From Chloroflexota bacterium (GTDB lineage Bacteria; Chloroflexota; Limnocylindria; Limnocylindrales; CSP1-4), in the NCBI GenBank assembly GCA_019637815.1, contig JAHBUZ010000009.1, positions 62,001 through 126,000 of the forward strand: a stretch of 64,000 nucleotides of DNA. The letters are read 5' to 3'. Positions within the stretch are counted from its first letter, which is position 1; each line of letters begins with the position of its first letter. Under the pieces are notes generated by a model. It saw only the letters and a list, made by a program, of their open reading frames with translations. It made no database searches and was not told the origin of the DNA. Position numbers and translations under genes: made by a program. Below are positions 35,000 through 43,618 of this stretch, piece by piece.

Positions 35000-36121
35000 G
35001 TGTTGACGATCGACGACCTCCACAAGGCATATGCCACCGGCAAGTCCGAATCGCACCAGGCGATGCGCGCCGTCGACGGCGTGTCGCTGGAGGTGGGTGA
35101 AGGGGAGTTCTACACGCTGCTCGGCCCGTCCGGGTGCGGCAAGACGACGACGCTCCGAAGCATCGCGGGTCTCGAGGTCCCCGACACCGGTGTGATCACG
35201 GTCGACGGCCGGGTGCTCTTCTCCTCTCGCGAGGGGGTCAACATCCCGCCCCACAAGCGCGGTCTGGGCATGGTGTTCCAGTCCTATGCGATCTGGCCGC
35301 ACATGAACGTCTATCAGAACGTGGCGTTCCCGCTGACGGTGCGATCGGCGCGTGCGCGGTTCCCGAAGCGGGAGGTCCGCGGCCGCGTGGAACGCGCGCT
35401 CTCCGTGGTGCGCCTCGATCACCTGGCGGGTCGTCCGGCGACCGACCTGTCCGGTGGCCAGCAGCAGCGACTGGCCCTCGCTCGGGCGCTCGTCATGGAG
35501 CCTCGTCTGCTGCTGCTCGACGAGCCCCTGTCGAACCTCGACGCCAAGCTTCGCGAGGAGATGCGCTTCGAGCTCAAGCGCCTCCAGCGCGAGCTGGGCA
35601 TCACCGCGATCTACGTCACCCACGACCAGGTAGAGGCGCTGACGATGTCCAGCGTGATCGCGGTGATGCATGACGGCAAGGTCGAGCAGATCGGGAAGCC
35701 GCGTGAGGTGTACGACCACCCGGCCACGCGATTCGTGGCCGACTTCATCGGCACCTCGAACCTGCTCGATGGGACGGTGGTCGCGCCCGCTGCGGACGGA
35801 CACTACGAGGTCGAGACCTCGATCGGCCGCCTCGTGGCGGTCGCGAGCATCCCGCTGGCCGCGGGCACGCCGGTCTCGGTGAGCGTGCGACCCGAGCATC
35901 TCTCCCTCGATCTGGCGGACTCCGGTGAGGGCCAGGTCGGCGTCTGGAGCGGCGTCGTCACGACCCGGGACTTCACCGGCGACGCCGTCGACTACCGGGT
36001 CCAGGCAGGGGAGGTGCTCCTGCGGGTGCGCGCCGACAGCCGTGTCGTCATCGCGCCGTCGACCCACGTGCGCATCACAGTCGATCCTGATCGCTGCGCG
36101 GTCGTGCCGCGCTCCAACTAG
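35000..36121 (+). CDS. ABC transporter ATP-binding protein (FbpC/PotA type)
   Basis: A 373-residue ATPase with Walker [30 protein letters not shown], signature LSGGQQQRLALARAL, Walker B LLLLDEPLSNLDAKLRE and H-loop VTHDQVEA. The last ~120 residues form the TOBE domain (SVSVRPEHLSLDL). It starts at GTG 35000, 32 bases after the permease stop. A paralogous ATPase serves the second importer at 42442. Confidence 0.94.
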   Translation: MLTIDDLHKAYATGKSESHQAMRAVDGVSLEVGEGEFYTLLGPSGCGKTTTLRSIAGLEVPDTGVITVDGRVLFSSREGVNIPPHKRGLGMVFQSYAIWPHMNVYQNVAFPLTVRSARARFPKREVRGRVERALSVVRLDHLAGRPATDLSGGQQQRLALARALVMEPRLLLLDEPLSNLDAKLREEMRFELKRLQRELGITAIYVTHDQVEALTMSSVIAVMHDGKVEQIGKPREVYDHPATRFVADFIGTSNLLDGTVVAPAADGHYEVETSIGRLVAVASIPLAAGTPVSVSVRPEHLSLDLADSGEGQVGVWSGVVTTRDFTGDAVDYRVQAGEVLLRVRADSRVVIAPSTHVRITVDPDRCAVVPRSN

Positions 36122-36130
36122 GGGGAATGC

Positions 36131-36889
36131 ATGTCCGAGGATCTGATCGCCGAGGTCGTCACCATCCAGGGTCACGGAGGGGACTGGATCCCGGCATACG
36201 TGGCCCGGCCGCTCGGGCCTGGTCCCTACCCGAGCGTCGTGGTGCTCCACCACCGTGACGGCTGGGACAAGAGCTCCAAGGAGGTCGCGCGTCGGCTGGC
36301 CTGGGAGGGCATCGCGTGCGTGATGCCGCATCTCCATCATCGGGAGGCGCCCGGTCAGCCATCCGCGGTCGCTGCCGAGGTCGCCCTGAAGGCGGGCGGC
36401 ATCCCGGACGACCGGTGTGTCGGGGACACGGCCGGTGCCTACGAGTACCTGCGACATCAGCCGTGGGCGAGCGAGCGGATCGGCGTCCTGGGCTACTGCT
36501 CCGGCGGCCGCCAAGCGTTCCTGGCTGCCACTTCGATCCCGTTCGACACGGTCGTCATGTGTTACTCGCCGCGCGTCAACGCCAAGGGGGATGACATCAC
36601 GCCACTGTCGCCGGTCGCACCGTTGTCGCTGGCGGCGGGTATCCAGGGCACGGTGCTGGGCATCTTCGGGCAGGAGGACCCCCGGCCGTCCCCGGCGGAT
36701 GTCGCGGAGATCGGCGCGGAGCTGACGCGGCTCGGCAAGGAGCACACCTTCCGGACCTTCGAGAACGCAGGTCATGCCTTCATGGCCAATGACCGCACCA
36801 ACTACCGAGTGGAGGCGGCCAACGCCGCATGGGTCGAGAAGCTGGCCTGGCTGCGCAGCCAGCTCGGCCCGACACCCACGGACGCCTGA
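36131..36889 (+). CDS. Dienelactone hydrolase family protein
   Basis: A 252-residue alpha/beta hydrolase of the dienelactone hydrolase family. The catalytic triad is visible: C123 in GYCSGG, D183 in GQEDPRP and H215 in NAGHAF; Cys at 123 is the same position as in the classical enzyme. Family members open dienelactones in chlorocatechol breakdown or cleave other small esters and lactones. It follows the importer ATPase by 9 bases, so the imported compound may be its substrate or precursor. The Glu that follows strand 2 in true dienelactone hydrolases reads HHRDGW here. Confidence 0.88.
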   Translation: MSEDLIAEVVTIQGHGGDWIPAYVARPLGPGPYPSVVVLHHRDGWDKSSKEVARRLAWEGIACVMPHLHHREAPGQPSAVAAEVALKAGGIPDDRCVGDTAGAYEYLRHQPWASERIGVLGYCSGGRQAFLAATSIPFDTVVMCYSPRVNAKGDDITPLSPVAPLSLAAGIQGTVLGIFGQEDPRPSPADVAEIGAELTRLGKEHTFRTFENAGHAFMANDRTNYRVEAANAAWVEKLAWLRSQLGPTPTDA

Positions 36890-36938
36890 CCTCCCTCGCC
36901 GTCCACATCCCGATACACGACTGACAGGAGCGCCTTGC

Positions 36939-38288
36939 ATGGAGACTGGTTCGAGCGACACGTGGGACGTCATCGTCATCGGCGCCGGAGGGTGTGGCCT
37001 GATGGCCGCGCTCGCGGCCGCAGACAGCGGTGCCCGGGTCCTGGTGCTGGAGAAGACGGACGCACCCGGTGGTGGGACGGCGCTGTCGTCACGAGGGATC
37101 CGGGCCGCCGGCAGCTCGCTCCAGAAGGCGGCGGGCATCCAGGACGACCCCTCGCTGTGGGCCGCCGACATCCTGGCGCGCAACGGTGGGACGAGCGATC
37201 CGGAGCAGGTACGGACGCTGACCGAGGTCTCCGGGTCCATGGTGGACTTCGTGGACCGTGTCACGGATCTGGAGTTCGAGCTCGGCCGGTTCGTGTTCGG
37301 CCACAACGTCCAGCGGTCCCACTCGTGGGGCGATCACCAGACGATCACCGACTACCTGTATCGGGCCGCTGCCAAGGATGACCGCATCCGGTTCCGGTTC
37401 GAGACACCGGTGCTGGACCTCTGGTGTGGCGAGGACGGCTCGGTCCAGGGGGTCGTCACCCATGCGGGTCGCCTGGCGGCGCGCGTGACCATCCTCGCCC
37501 CCGGTGGCTTCGGCGCCAACCCGACGATGGTCGCGACGCACATCCCGATCGCGGCGGGGATCCCGACGCCCAGTCACAAGGGGAGCACGGGCGAGGGGAT
37601 CGAGATGGCGGTGCGTGCCGGTGCGGTGCTCGCGGACATGGATTCGTTCCAGCCGTACCCCGCGTACGTCCATCCGTCCGGCAAGCTGGTCTCACCGGAG
37701 GTCATCTTCTCCGGCGGCATCATGGTCGACGGCTCGGGCCATCGCTTCGTCAACGAGATGCGCTATCCCGGCAAGCTGAGCACGGCGATGCTGGGACTGC
37801 CCGGCAAGTCCGCGTACGAGATCCTCGACCAGGGCATCTTCGAGCAGCACTCGTCGACCCATCTGGGCGCCCTGGACGACCTGGTCGTGGATGGCGTCGT
37901 GGCGCACGCGGACGACGCGCGCACCCTCGCGACGGCGCTCGGCATCGACCCCGATGGCCTCGAGCGGACCCTCGCCGCGTACGCAGCGGTCCCGGAGGGT
38001 GGGACCGACGAGTTCGGGCGTACCGTGACGGTCCGGCTCCAGCCGCCCTACTACGGCGTCCGGGTCCACGTGGCGCTGTTCCAGACGCAGGGCGGCATCC
38101 GGATCGACACGCGTGGACAGGTCATCCGTGCGGACGGCTCACCCATCCCCGGTCTCCTCGCGGGCGGTGGCGTCGCGCGCGGGATCTCGGGTCCGGGCTC
38201 GGAGGGCTACATGCCCGGCAACGGCCTGATCGCGTCCCTGGGTATGGGCTACATCATCGGGCGGGAGGCGGCCGCCGCCGCTCGGTGA
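36939..38288 (+). CDS. FAD-dependent fumarate reductase/ketosteroid dehydrogenase-like flavoprotein
   Basis: A 449-residue flavoprotein. The ATG at 36939 follows AGGAG, and the protein starts METGSSDTWDVIVIGAGGCGLMAALAAADSG, the FAD-binding Rossmann motif. The C-terminus has GLLAGGGVARGISGPGSEGYMPGNGL, the second FAD contact of the fumarate reductase/succinate dehydrogenase family. Such soluble enzymes reduce or oxidise a C-C bond next to a carboxyl or keto group. It sits between the hydrolase and the MFS gene. The substrate is unknown, although reduction of maleylacetate-like or other unsaturated acids would suit the hydrolase neighbour. Confidence 0.85.
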   Translation: METGSSDTWDVIVIGAGGCGLMAALAAADSGARVLVLEKTDAPGGGTALSSRGIRAAGSSLQKAAGIQDDPSLWAADILARNGGTSDPEQVRTLTEVSGSMVDFVDRVTDLEFELGRFVFGHNVQRSHSWGDHQTITDYLYRAAAKDDRIRFRFETPVLDLWCGEDGSVQGVVTHAGRLAARVTILAPGGFGANPTMVATHIPIAAGIPTPSHKGSTGEGIEMAVRAGAVLADMDSFQPYPAYVHPSGKLVSPEVIFSGGIMVDGSGHRFVNEMRYPGKLSTAMLGLPGKSAYEILDQGIFEQHSSTHLGALDDLVVDGVVAHADDARTLATALGIDPDGLERTLAAYAAVPEGGTDEFGRTVTVRLQPPYYGVRVHVALFQTQGGIRIDTRGQVIRADGSPIPGLLAGGGVARGISGPGSEGYMPGNGLIASLGMGYIIGREAAAAAR

Positions 38289-38361
38289 GGATCACCCGTG
38301 GAGCGCCGCGCCCGGGCGACGAGCCGAGCGGGTCGGCCACAGGACCGCGCACACTCCACCG

Positions 38362-39666
38362 GTGAGCGATCCGGTCACCCCTCGCGGCGGTCCGCCGCGG
38401 CGCACGCCCCCGGGCAGCCTCGCGGTCTTCGGGTCGCGCGACTTCCGGCTGTTCTGGGTCGGCTTCGCGGTCTCGAACACGGGGCGCTGGGTCGAGATGA
38501 CCGGGGCGCTGTGGATCGTCTCGACCCTCTCCGACTCGCCGCTCGTGCTGGGTGGCCTGGGCATCGCCCGGGCCCTGCCGGCCATCCTGCTCTCGCCCAT
38601 CGCGGGTGTCATCGCCGACCGCTTCGACCAGCGACGACTGGTCATGATCACCCAGGCGACCAGCCTCCTGCTGTCGCTGGCGCTCGCGGCGTCCATCCTC
38701 CTGGGCACGGTGGCCATCTGGCAGGTCTACCTCCAGCTCGCCATCCAGTCGTGCGTCCAGCCGTTCGACCTGGCCGCGCGGCAGGCCCTGTTCCCGCGCC
38801 TGGTCCCGCGGCGGCATCTGCCCGACGCGGTGACCCTGACGGTGGCCGCGGCACGGACCGCCAAGTTCCTGGGCCCGGTCATCGGCGGGCTCCTGATCGC
38901 CTCCGTTGGGCTCGCGGCGCCATATCTCCTGAACGCCGTCTCCTTCGTGGTGCTCATCGCGGCCGCGTGGGAGGTCCGACCCGCAGCCATCACGCGACCC
39001 GAAGCGCGCCCGTCGTTCATCGGTGAGCTACGGGCCGGCTTCGACGAGATCCGGCGCGCCCCGCTGGTCCGGGGTGTCTTCCAGCTGGAGGCGGTGTTCG
39101 GCCTGTTCCAGGTGAACGATGTGATGATCACCATCGTTGCCCGGACGGTGCTGGGCCTCGGGCCCGAGGGCCTGGGTCTCCTGCTCGCGACACCAGCGCT
39201 GGGGGCGCTCGTGGGCATCGCGGGACTGGTGCTCACCCGGCCCATCCGCCGGCAGGGGAGGGTCGCGGTCGGCGCCGTGCTCATCTACGCCGCGGTCATG
39301 CTGGTCGTCGCTGGCTCACCGCTGGTGGTGATCACCTGTCTCGCGCTGGCTGCCACCGGGCTGCTCGACTCGCTCGTCACGGTGGTCCGCCACAGCGTCC
39401 TCCAGCTCGCGGCGCCCGGCGACAAGCGTGGTCGGATCATGGCCAACATGGCGGTCGTGAGCAATGGCGTGGCACCGCTCTCCCAGGTGCAGACCGGCCT
39501 GCTGACGAGCCTGCTCGGCCCGCCGCTGGGCATCGCGACGGCGGCGTGTGCGTTGGCGCTGACGAGCGGCGTGGTCGCGTTCCGGAACCGGACGCTGTGG
39601 GTGTTCGAGACGACTCGGCCCTCGGGCGACCCGACGACGGAGCCGATGCCGCCGGAACGGAGCTGA
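38362..39666 (+). CDS. MFS transporter (EntS/MFS_3-like)
   Basis: A 434-residue major facilitator protein with about 12 membrane segments. FGSRDFRLFWVGFAVSNTGRWVEMTGALWIVS opens the first segment, and GVIADRFDQRRLVMITQ is the family's loop 2-3 motif, as in enterobactin exporter-like MFS proteins. It probably exports a metabolite or toxic intermediate. The start is GTG at 38362. It converges on the metallo-beta-lactamase-fold gene, with a GC-rich gap that holds a weak CGGGCG-CC-CGCCCG hairpin (39729-39742). Confidence 0.9.
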   Translation: MSDPVTPRGGPPRRTPPGSLAVFGSRDFRLFWVGFAVSNTGRWVEMTGALWIVSTLSDSPLVLGGLGIARALPAILLSPIAGVIADRFDQRRLVMITQATSLLLSLALAASILLGTVAIWQVYLQLAIQSCVQPFDLAARQALFPRLVPRRHLPDAVTLTVAAARTAKFLGPVIGGLLIASVGLAAPYLLNAVSFVVLIAAAWEVRPAAITRPEARPSFIGELRAGFDEIRRAPLVRGVFQLEAVFGLFQVNDVMITIVARTVLGLGPEGLGLLLATPALGALVGIAGLVLTRPIRRQGRVAVGAVLIYAAVMLVVAGSPLVVITCLALAATGLLDSLVTVVRHSVLQLAAPGDKRGRIMANMAVVSNGVAPLSQVQTGLLTSLLGPPLGIATAACALALTSGVVAFRNRTLWVFETTRPSGDPTTEPMPPERS

Positions 39667-39762
39667 CGGGCGAGGTCCTGAAGGGCGACGGGCCGCTGCG
39701 CGTCGGGCCCGGGCCGTCCGACCTCCGACGGGCGCCCGCCCGATCGTCCGGCCGCGCCAGGA

Positions 39763-40413
39763 TCAGACGCTCAACGTCTCGTCCGGTGCCACGCGGACGC
39801 TCCGGGCCGCGCCGCCGAGTGACTCGATGGTCCGCCAGTAGATGGCGTAGCCGGAGCTCGTCAGCGCAGCATCGTGGATGGGGAACACGGTCGCGGCGCT
39901 GACGCGCCGACAGAACTCGACCGTCTCGGCGAGCTTCGCCCAGGGTGCGCTCAACGGTAGCGCCAGGACATCCACACCATCGGGCGCCGGATCATACGCA
40001 TCGCCCGGGTGGAAGAGCGTCGGCTCGCCGGTCGCGGACAGGATGACGCCCACGTTGGTGGCGACACCCAGGTCCGGGTGGATGACCGCGTGTGCGCCGC
40101 CGACACCCGTGATGGTGATGCCACCGACCTGGTGCTGGTCGTCGGACCGCAGGGACACCGCGCGCTCCGCGAGGGCTGGCAGCGCGGCGATGGCTGCGCC
40201 TTCGGCGAGCACCAGCACGTCCGGTGTCGCCTCGAGGAGCCCGGGCAGTCGGACCGGGTCGGCGTGATCGGGGTGCTGGTGGGTGATGACGATCGCGTCG
40301 AGATCCGTGACGCTGAACGCGTCATCGCTGGAGTAGCTGCCGGGGTCGATGAGGATCCGGGTGCCGGCCATCTCCACGAGGATGGCGGCATGGCCGAGAC
40401 GCTGGATGTTCAC
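39763..40413 (-). CDS. Metallo-beta-lactamase-fold hydrolase (UlaG-like)
   Basis: A 216-residue MBL-fold protein. The GTG at 40413 gives MNIQRLGHAAILVEMAGTRILIDPG, the usual start of the UlaG-like branch, with GGAGCG upstream. The metal site is THQHPDHAD (HxHxDH), then H in GGAHAVIHPD and FHPGDAYDP, then FPIHDA. UlaG-like enzymes open lactones or hydrolyse phosphoesters. It follows the Old Yellow Enzyme gene on the same strand after 67 bases. Confidence 0.88.
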   Translation of the reverse strand: MNIQRLGHAAILVEMAGTRILIDPGSYSSDDAFSVTDLDAIVITHQHPDHADPVRLPGLLEATPDVLVLAEGAAIAALPALAERAVSLRSDDQHQVGGITITGVGGAHAVIHPDLGVATNVGVILSATGEPTLFHPGDAYDPAPDGVDVLALPLSAPWAKLAETVEFCRRVSAATVFPIHDAALTSSGYAIYWRTIESLGGAARSVRVAPDETLSV

Positions 40414-40480
40414 GGGTCGACGCTCCTCGGTGTGGTCTGGACGGATGGCAGATGGCACCACCAGCGCTGGCGGACGATGG

Positions 40481-42445
40481 TCAGGGCAGGGACCACGCGA
40501 TGTCGAATCCCTCACGCATGGCATGGCGGATCCGTCGAGGCGCGACGGCATCGCCGATGACGTGCCGCTCGACCTCCGGGAGCCGGTCGGCGAGGGCGGC
40601 GACGAGGTCATCCTCGGGCATCTGCGGGCCGACCCACACGACGAGGTGGACGGGCTCCAGGCGTCCGGGCCGGTGCGAGTCGTAGTGCCGAAGGTCGACA
40701 CCGCCGCTCGACAGCGCGGTGATGGCATGCATCGGCAGCATCGTGGCACCCGCGTCATCGAGCGTCCGCAGCGCCGCGATGCGGGACACGATGGGCAGCT
40801 CCCGGAAGGGCTCGAAGAAACGCGTGACGAGGGTCACGCGCCCACCCCGTCGAGCCACCTCCTCGGCGACCTGCGCCGCCCAGTAGTGGCCGTCCTCATC
40901 CACCACGACGACCGTGCGATCGGTCAGGTCCGGCGGCACGTCCCCCAGCCCGGACGCGCGTGCGACCGTGCCATCCGACTCGACGTCCGGCAGGACGGGT
41001 CGGGCTCCGGTCGCGACCACGACCACGTCGGGTCGCGCCGCCACCAGGGCATCGATCGATGCCCGCTCACCCAGTCGCAGCTCGACGCCCGCCTGCTCGA
41101 CCTCGTGCGACAGCCAGCGGGACACGGCACGGAAGTCGTCGTGACCGCCGGCATCGCCGCCGACGCCGGCCTTGCCGCCGAGCTGCGTCTCGCGCTCGAA
41201 GAGCGTCACCCGATGTCCCCGCTGCGCGGCGACCCGCGCCGTCTCGAGACCACCCGGACCGCCGCCGACCACCACCACGTGGCGCGGCGCCCTGGTGGGC
41301 GTCGGCTGCCCCAACTGCGCCTCGCGACCGACCTCCGAGTTGAGCACGCAGGTCAGCGTGTTGAGGCCCTCGTGCTGGCCCGACCAGCAGGAGTTGCACT
41401 GGATGCAGGGTCGGATCCGCTCGGGTGAGCCCGCCCGAGCCTTGGCGACCCACATCGGGTCCACGGTCAGCGGTCGGCCCAGCGCCACGGCATCCGCCCA
41501 TCCGTCGGTCAGGATCCGCTCGGCCTGATCGGGTCGCTGGATCCGGGTACAGGCGATCCGCACGACCCGCTCCAGCGCAGCACCCACACGCGCCTGCACC
41601 GAGGCGAAGGGGGTCTCCGGGTAGTGCCGGTCGGGCAGATGGGCGGCGATGGAATCGAAGTTGCCCTGCGAGAACGAGACGTAGTCCACGAGCCGTTCCT
41701 GCTCCAGGTGTCGCGCGAACGCGGCCGTCATGTCCGTCGTCAGGCCGCCGTCCGTGAACTCGTCCACGCCCAGCCGATACCCGACCACGAAGTCCGCCGG
41801 CACCGTCTCGCGGATGCGCTCGAGGATGCGCGTCGCCAGGCGCTGGCGCGCCTGCTCGGAGCCGCCGTACGCATCCGTGCGCCGGTTGCTGAACGGCGAC
41901 AGGAACTGCTGGAGCAGGTGGCCCTGCGCCCCGTTCAGCTCCACGCCATCGAGACCTGCGCGTGCCAGGTTCCGCGCACCCGCCACGAACAGGTCGCTGA
42001 GCTCCTCGACCTCGCCGACCGAGAGTGGGTGCGGCACGCCACCCGACCGCGGGCAGGCGATCGCCGACGGCCCGATGAGGTTGCCCGGCACGACCGTGTT
42101 GGTGTGCTGCCGTCCGCTGTGGTTGAGCTGGCCGATGAGTAGCGCTCCCTGCGCATGGACGGTCGCTGCGAGGGCGCTCAGACCGGGGATGCTCGACTCG
42201 AGGTAGGCACCGATGCCGAACGGTCCGTGCATCGTGGCGGGATGGACCCGCAGGGCGTCCGTCACGATGGTGCCCACACCGCCCTCCGCGATGCGCGCAT
42301 AGTGCGCGAGCATCTTCGGGCCCACCGCGTTCGCCTCCGCGAGGTTCGTGGTCGTCGCCGCGCGCACGACGCGGTTGCGTGCCTGACGTTCCCCGATGCG
42401 CAGCGGCTGGAACAGGCGGGGATAGGCGGGTGCCGCGGTGCTCAT
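40481..42445 (-). CDS. Old Yellow Enzyme / TMADH-type FMN-FeS-FAD oxidoreductase
   Basis: A 654-residue protein. Residues 1-340 are an FMN TIM barrel (LFQPLRIGERQARNRVVRAA, LNHSGRQ). C347-x2-C350-x2-C353-x12-C366 is the 4Fe-4S ligand set, with the spacing of trimethylamine dehydrogenase and close to its numbering. Residues about 390-654 are an NAD(P)/FAD-like module starting VVVVGGGPGGLETA. Relatives include 2,4-dienoyl-CoA reductase and the N-demethylating dehydrogenases. The ATG shares ATGA with the stop of the importer ATPase gene, so it is probably the catabolic gene of that importer operon. Confidence 0.9.
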   Translation of the reverse strand: MSTAAPAYPRLFQPLRIGERQARNRVVRAATTTNLAEANAVGPKMLAHYARIAEGGVGTIVTDALRVHPATMHGPFGIGAYLESSIPGLSALAATVHAQGALLIGQLNHSGRQHTNTVVPGNLIGPSAIACPRSGGVPHPLSVGEVEELSDLFVAGARNLARAGLDGVELNGAQGHLLQQFLSPFSNRRTDAYGGSEQARQRLATRILERIRETVPADFVVGYRLGVDEFTDGGLTTDMTAAFARHLEQERLVDYVSFSQGNFDSIAAHLPDRHYPETPFASVQARVGAALERVVRIACTRIQRPDQAERILTDGWADAVALGRPLTVDPMWVAKARAGSPERIRPCIQCNSCWSGQHEGLNTLTCVLNSEVGREAQLGQPTPTRAPRHVVVVGGGPGGLETARVAAQRGHRVTLFERETQLGGKAGVGGDAGGHDDFRAVSRWLSHEVEQAGVELRLGERASIDALVAARPDVVVVATGARPVLPDVESDGTVARASGLGDVPPDLTDRTVVVVDEDGHYWAAQVAEEVARRGGRVTLVTRFFEPFRELPIVSRIAALRTLDDAGATMLPMHAITALSSGGVDLRHYDSHRPGRLEPVHLVVWVGPQMPEDDLVAALADRLPEVERHVIGDAVAPRRIRHAMREGFDIAWSLP

Positions 42446-43602
42446 CGCGCGATCACCGTGGGGCTGGCCGGGTCGATGGTCACGGTCACCCGCGACTCTG
42501 CCGGGAACTGGGAGGTGGCGGGCAGCCGTACCAGGAGCTCCCGGTCACCCACGGCGACGATGTGGTCGACGGCGTCGCCCAGGAAGCTCCGCTCCACCAC
42601 CCGGCCGGGCATGCCGTTCGGGACGCCCTGGTCGGGCGGTCCGCCCATGAGCCCGATGGACTCGGGACGCACCGCGAGCAGACACGGCGACCCGGTGGTC
42701 AGGTCATCCGACTGCCAGCGCACGGCGAGGAGCCCGATGGGCGACTCGACCTCGATGGTGTCCTCCGAGGCGCGACGCCGGACGGTGGCATCGAAGATGT
42801 TCGACTTGCCGATGAACTCCGCCACGAAGCGGTTCGCGGGTGCCAGGTAGATGTCCCGCGGCTCGCCGACCTGCATGATCCGACCGCCGGACATGACCGC
42901 GATCCGGGACGAGATCGCCAGCGCCTCCACCTGGTCGTGGGTGACGTAGATGCTGGTGATGCCCAGCTCGTGCTGGAGGCGCTTCAGCTCGAGACGCAGG
43001 GACTCCCGCAGACGGGCATCGAGGTTGGAGAGCGGCTCGTCCAGGAGCATCAGCGCCGGCTGCACGGCGAGGGCGCGGGCGAGGGCGAGGCGCTGCTGCT
43101 GGCCGCCCGAGAGCTTGGTCGCGGGTCGGCCCGCCATGGAGTCGAGCTCCAGGGTCGTGAGCACCCGCATCACGCGCTCCTCGACCTGGGCCTTCGACGG
43201 CCGTTCGCCGCGCGGCAGCACACGCAGTGGGAACGCGGCGTTCTCGAACACGGTCATGTGGGGCCAGATGGCATACGACTGGAAGACCATGCCCAGGCGA
43301 CGCCGGTTGGCCGGCACGTTGCGGTCGTGGCCCTTGCCCCGCGAGAACACGACCCGATCGCCGACGCGGATCTCGCCGGAGTCGGGTGTCTCGAGCCCGG
43401 CGACCGATCGCAGGGTGGTGGTCTTGCCGCACCCCGATGGCCCGAGGAGCGTGAACAGCTCGCCTTCGGTCACCTGGAGCGAGACGCCGTCGATGGCCAG
43501 GGTCTGCGCGTGATCGGCGGTCGATTGGCCACGAGCGCGACGACCCATCAGGCCGGGGGTGCTCCCGACGAAGGTCTTGCGCAGGTCCACGAGCTCGAGC
43601 AT
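42442..43602 (-). CDS. ABC transporter ATP-binding protein (FbpC/PotA type), second system
   Basis: A 386-residue ATPase, paralogous to the one at 35000. GGAGGATC lies 8 bases before the ATG at 43602. Walker [30 protein letters not shown], signature LSGGQQQRLALARAL, Walker B LMLLDEPLSNLDAR and the C-terminal TOBE domain (LLAVRPESIGLMGG) are all present. It works with the permease at 43619 and the binding protein at 45390. Confidence 0.94.
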   Translation of the reverse strand: MLELVDLRKTFVGSTPGLMGRRARGQSTADHAQTLAIDGVSLQVTEGELFTLLGPSGCGKTTTLRSVAGLETPDSGEIRVGDRVVFSRGKGHDRNVPANRRRLGMVFQSYAIWPHMTVFENAAFPLRVLPRGERPSKAQVEERVMRVLTTLELDSMAGRPATKLSGGQQQRLALARALAVQPALMLLDEPLSNLDARLRESLRLELKRLQHELGITSIYVTHDQVEALAISSRIAVMSGGRIMQVGEPRDIYLAPANRFVAEFIGKSNIFDATVRRRASEDTIEVESPIGLLAVRWQSDDLTTGSPCLLAVRPESIGLMGGPPDQGVPNGMPGRVVERSFLGDAVDHIVAVGDRELLVRLPATSQFPAESRVTVTIDPASPTVIAR

Positions 43603-43618
43603 CAGCGAGATCCTCCGT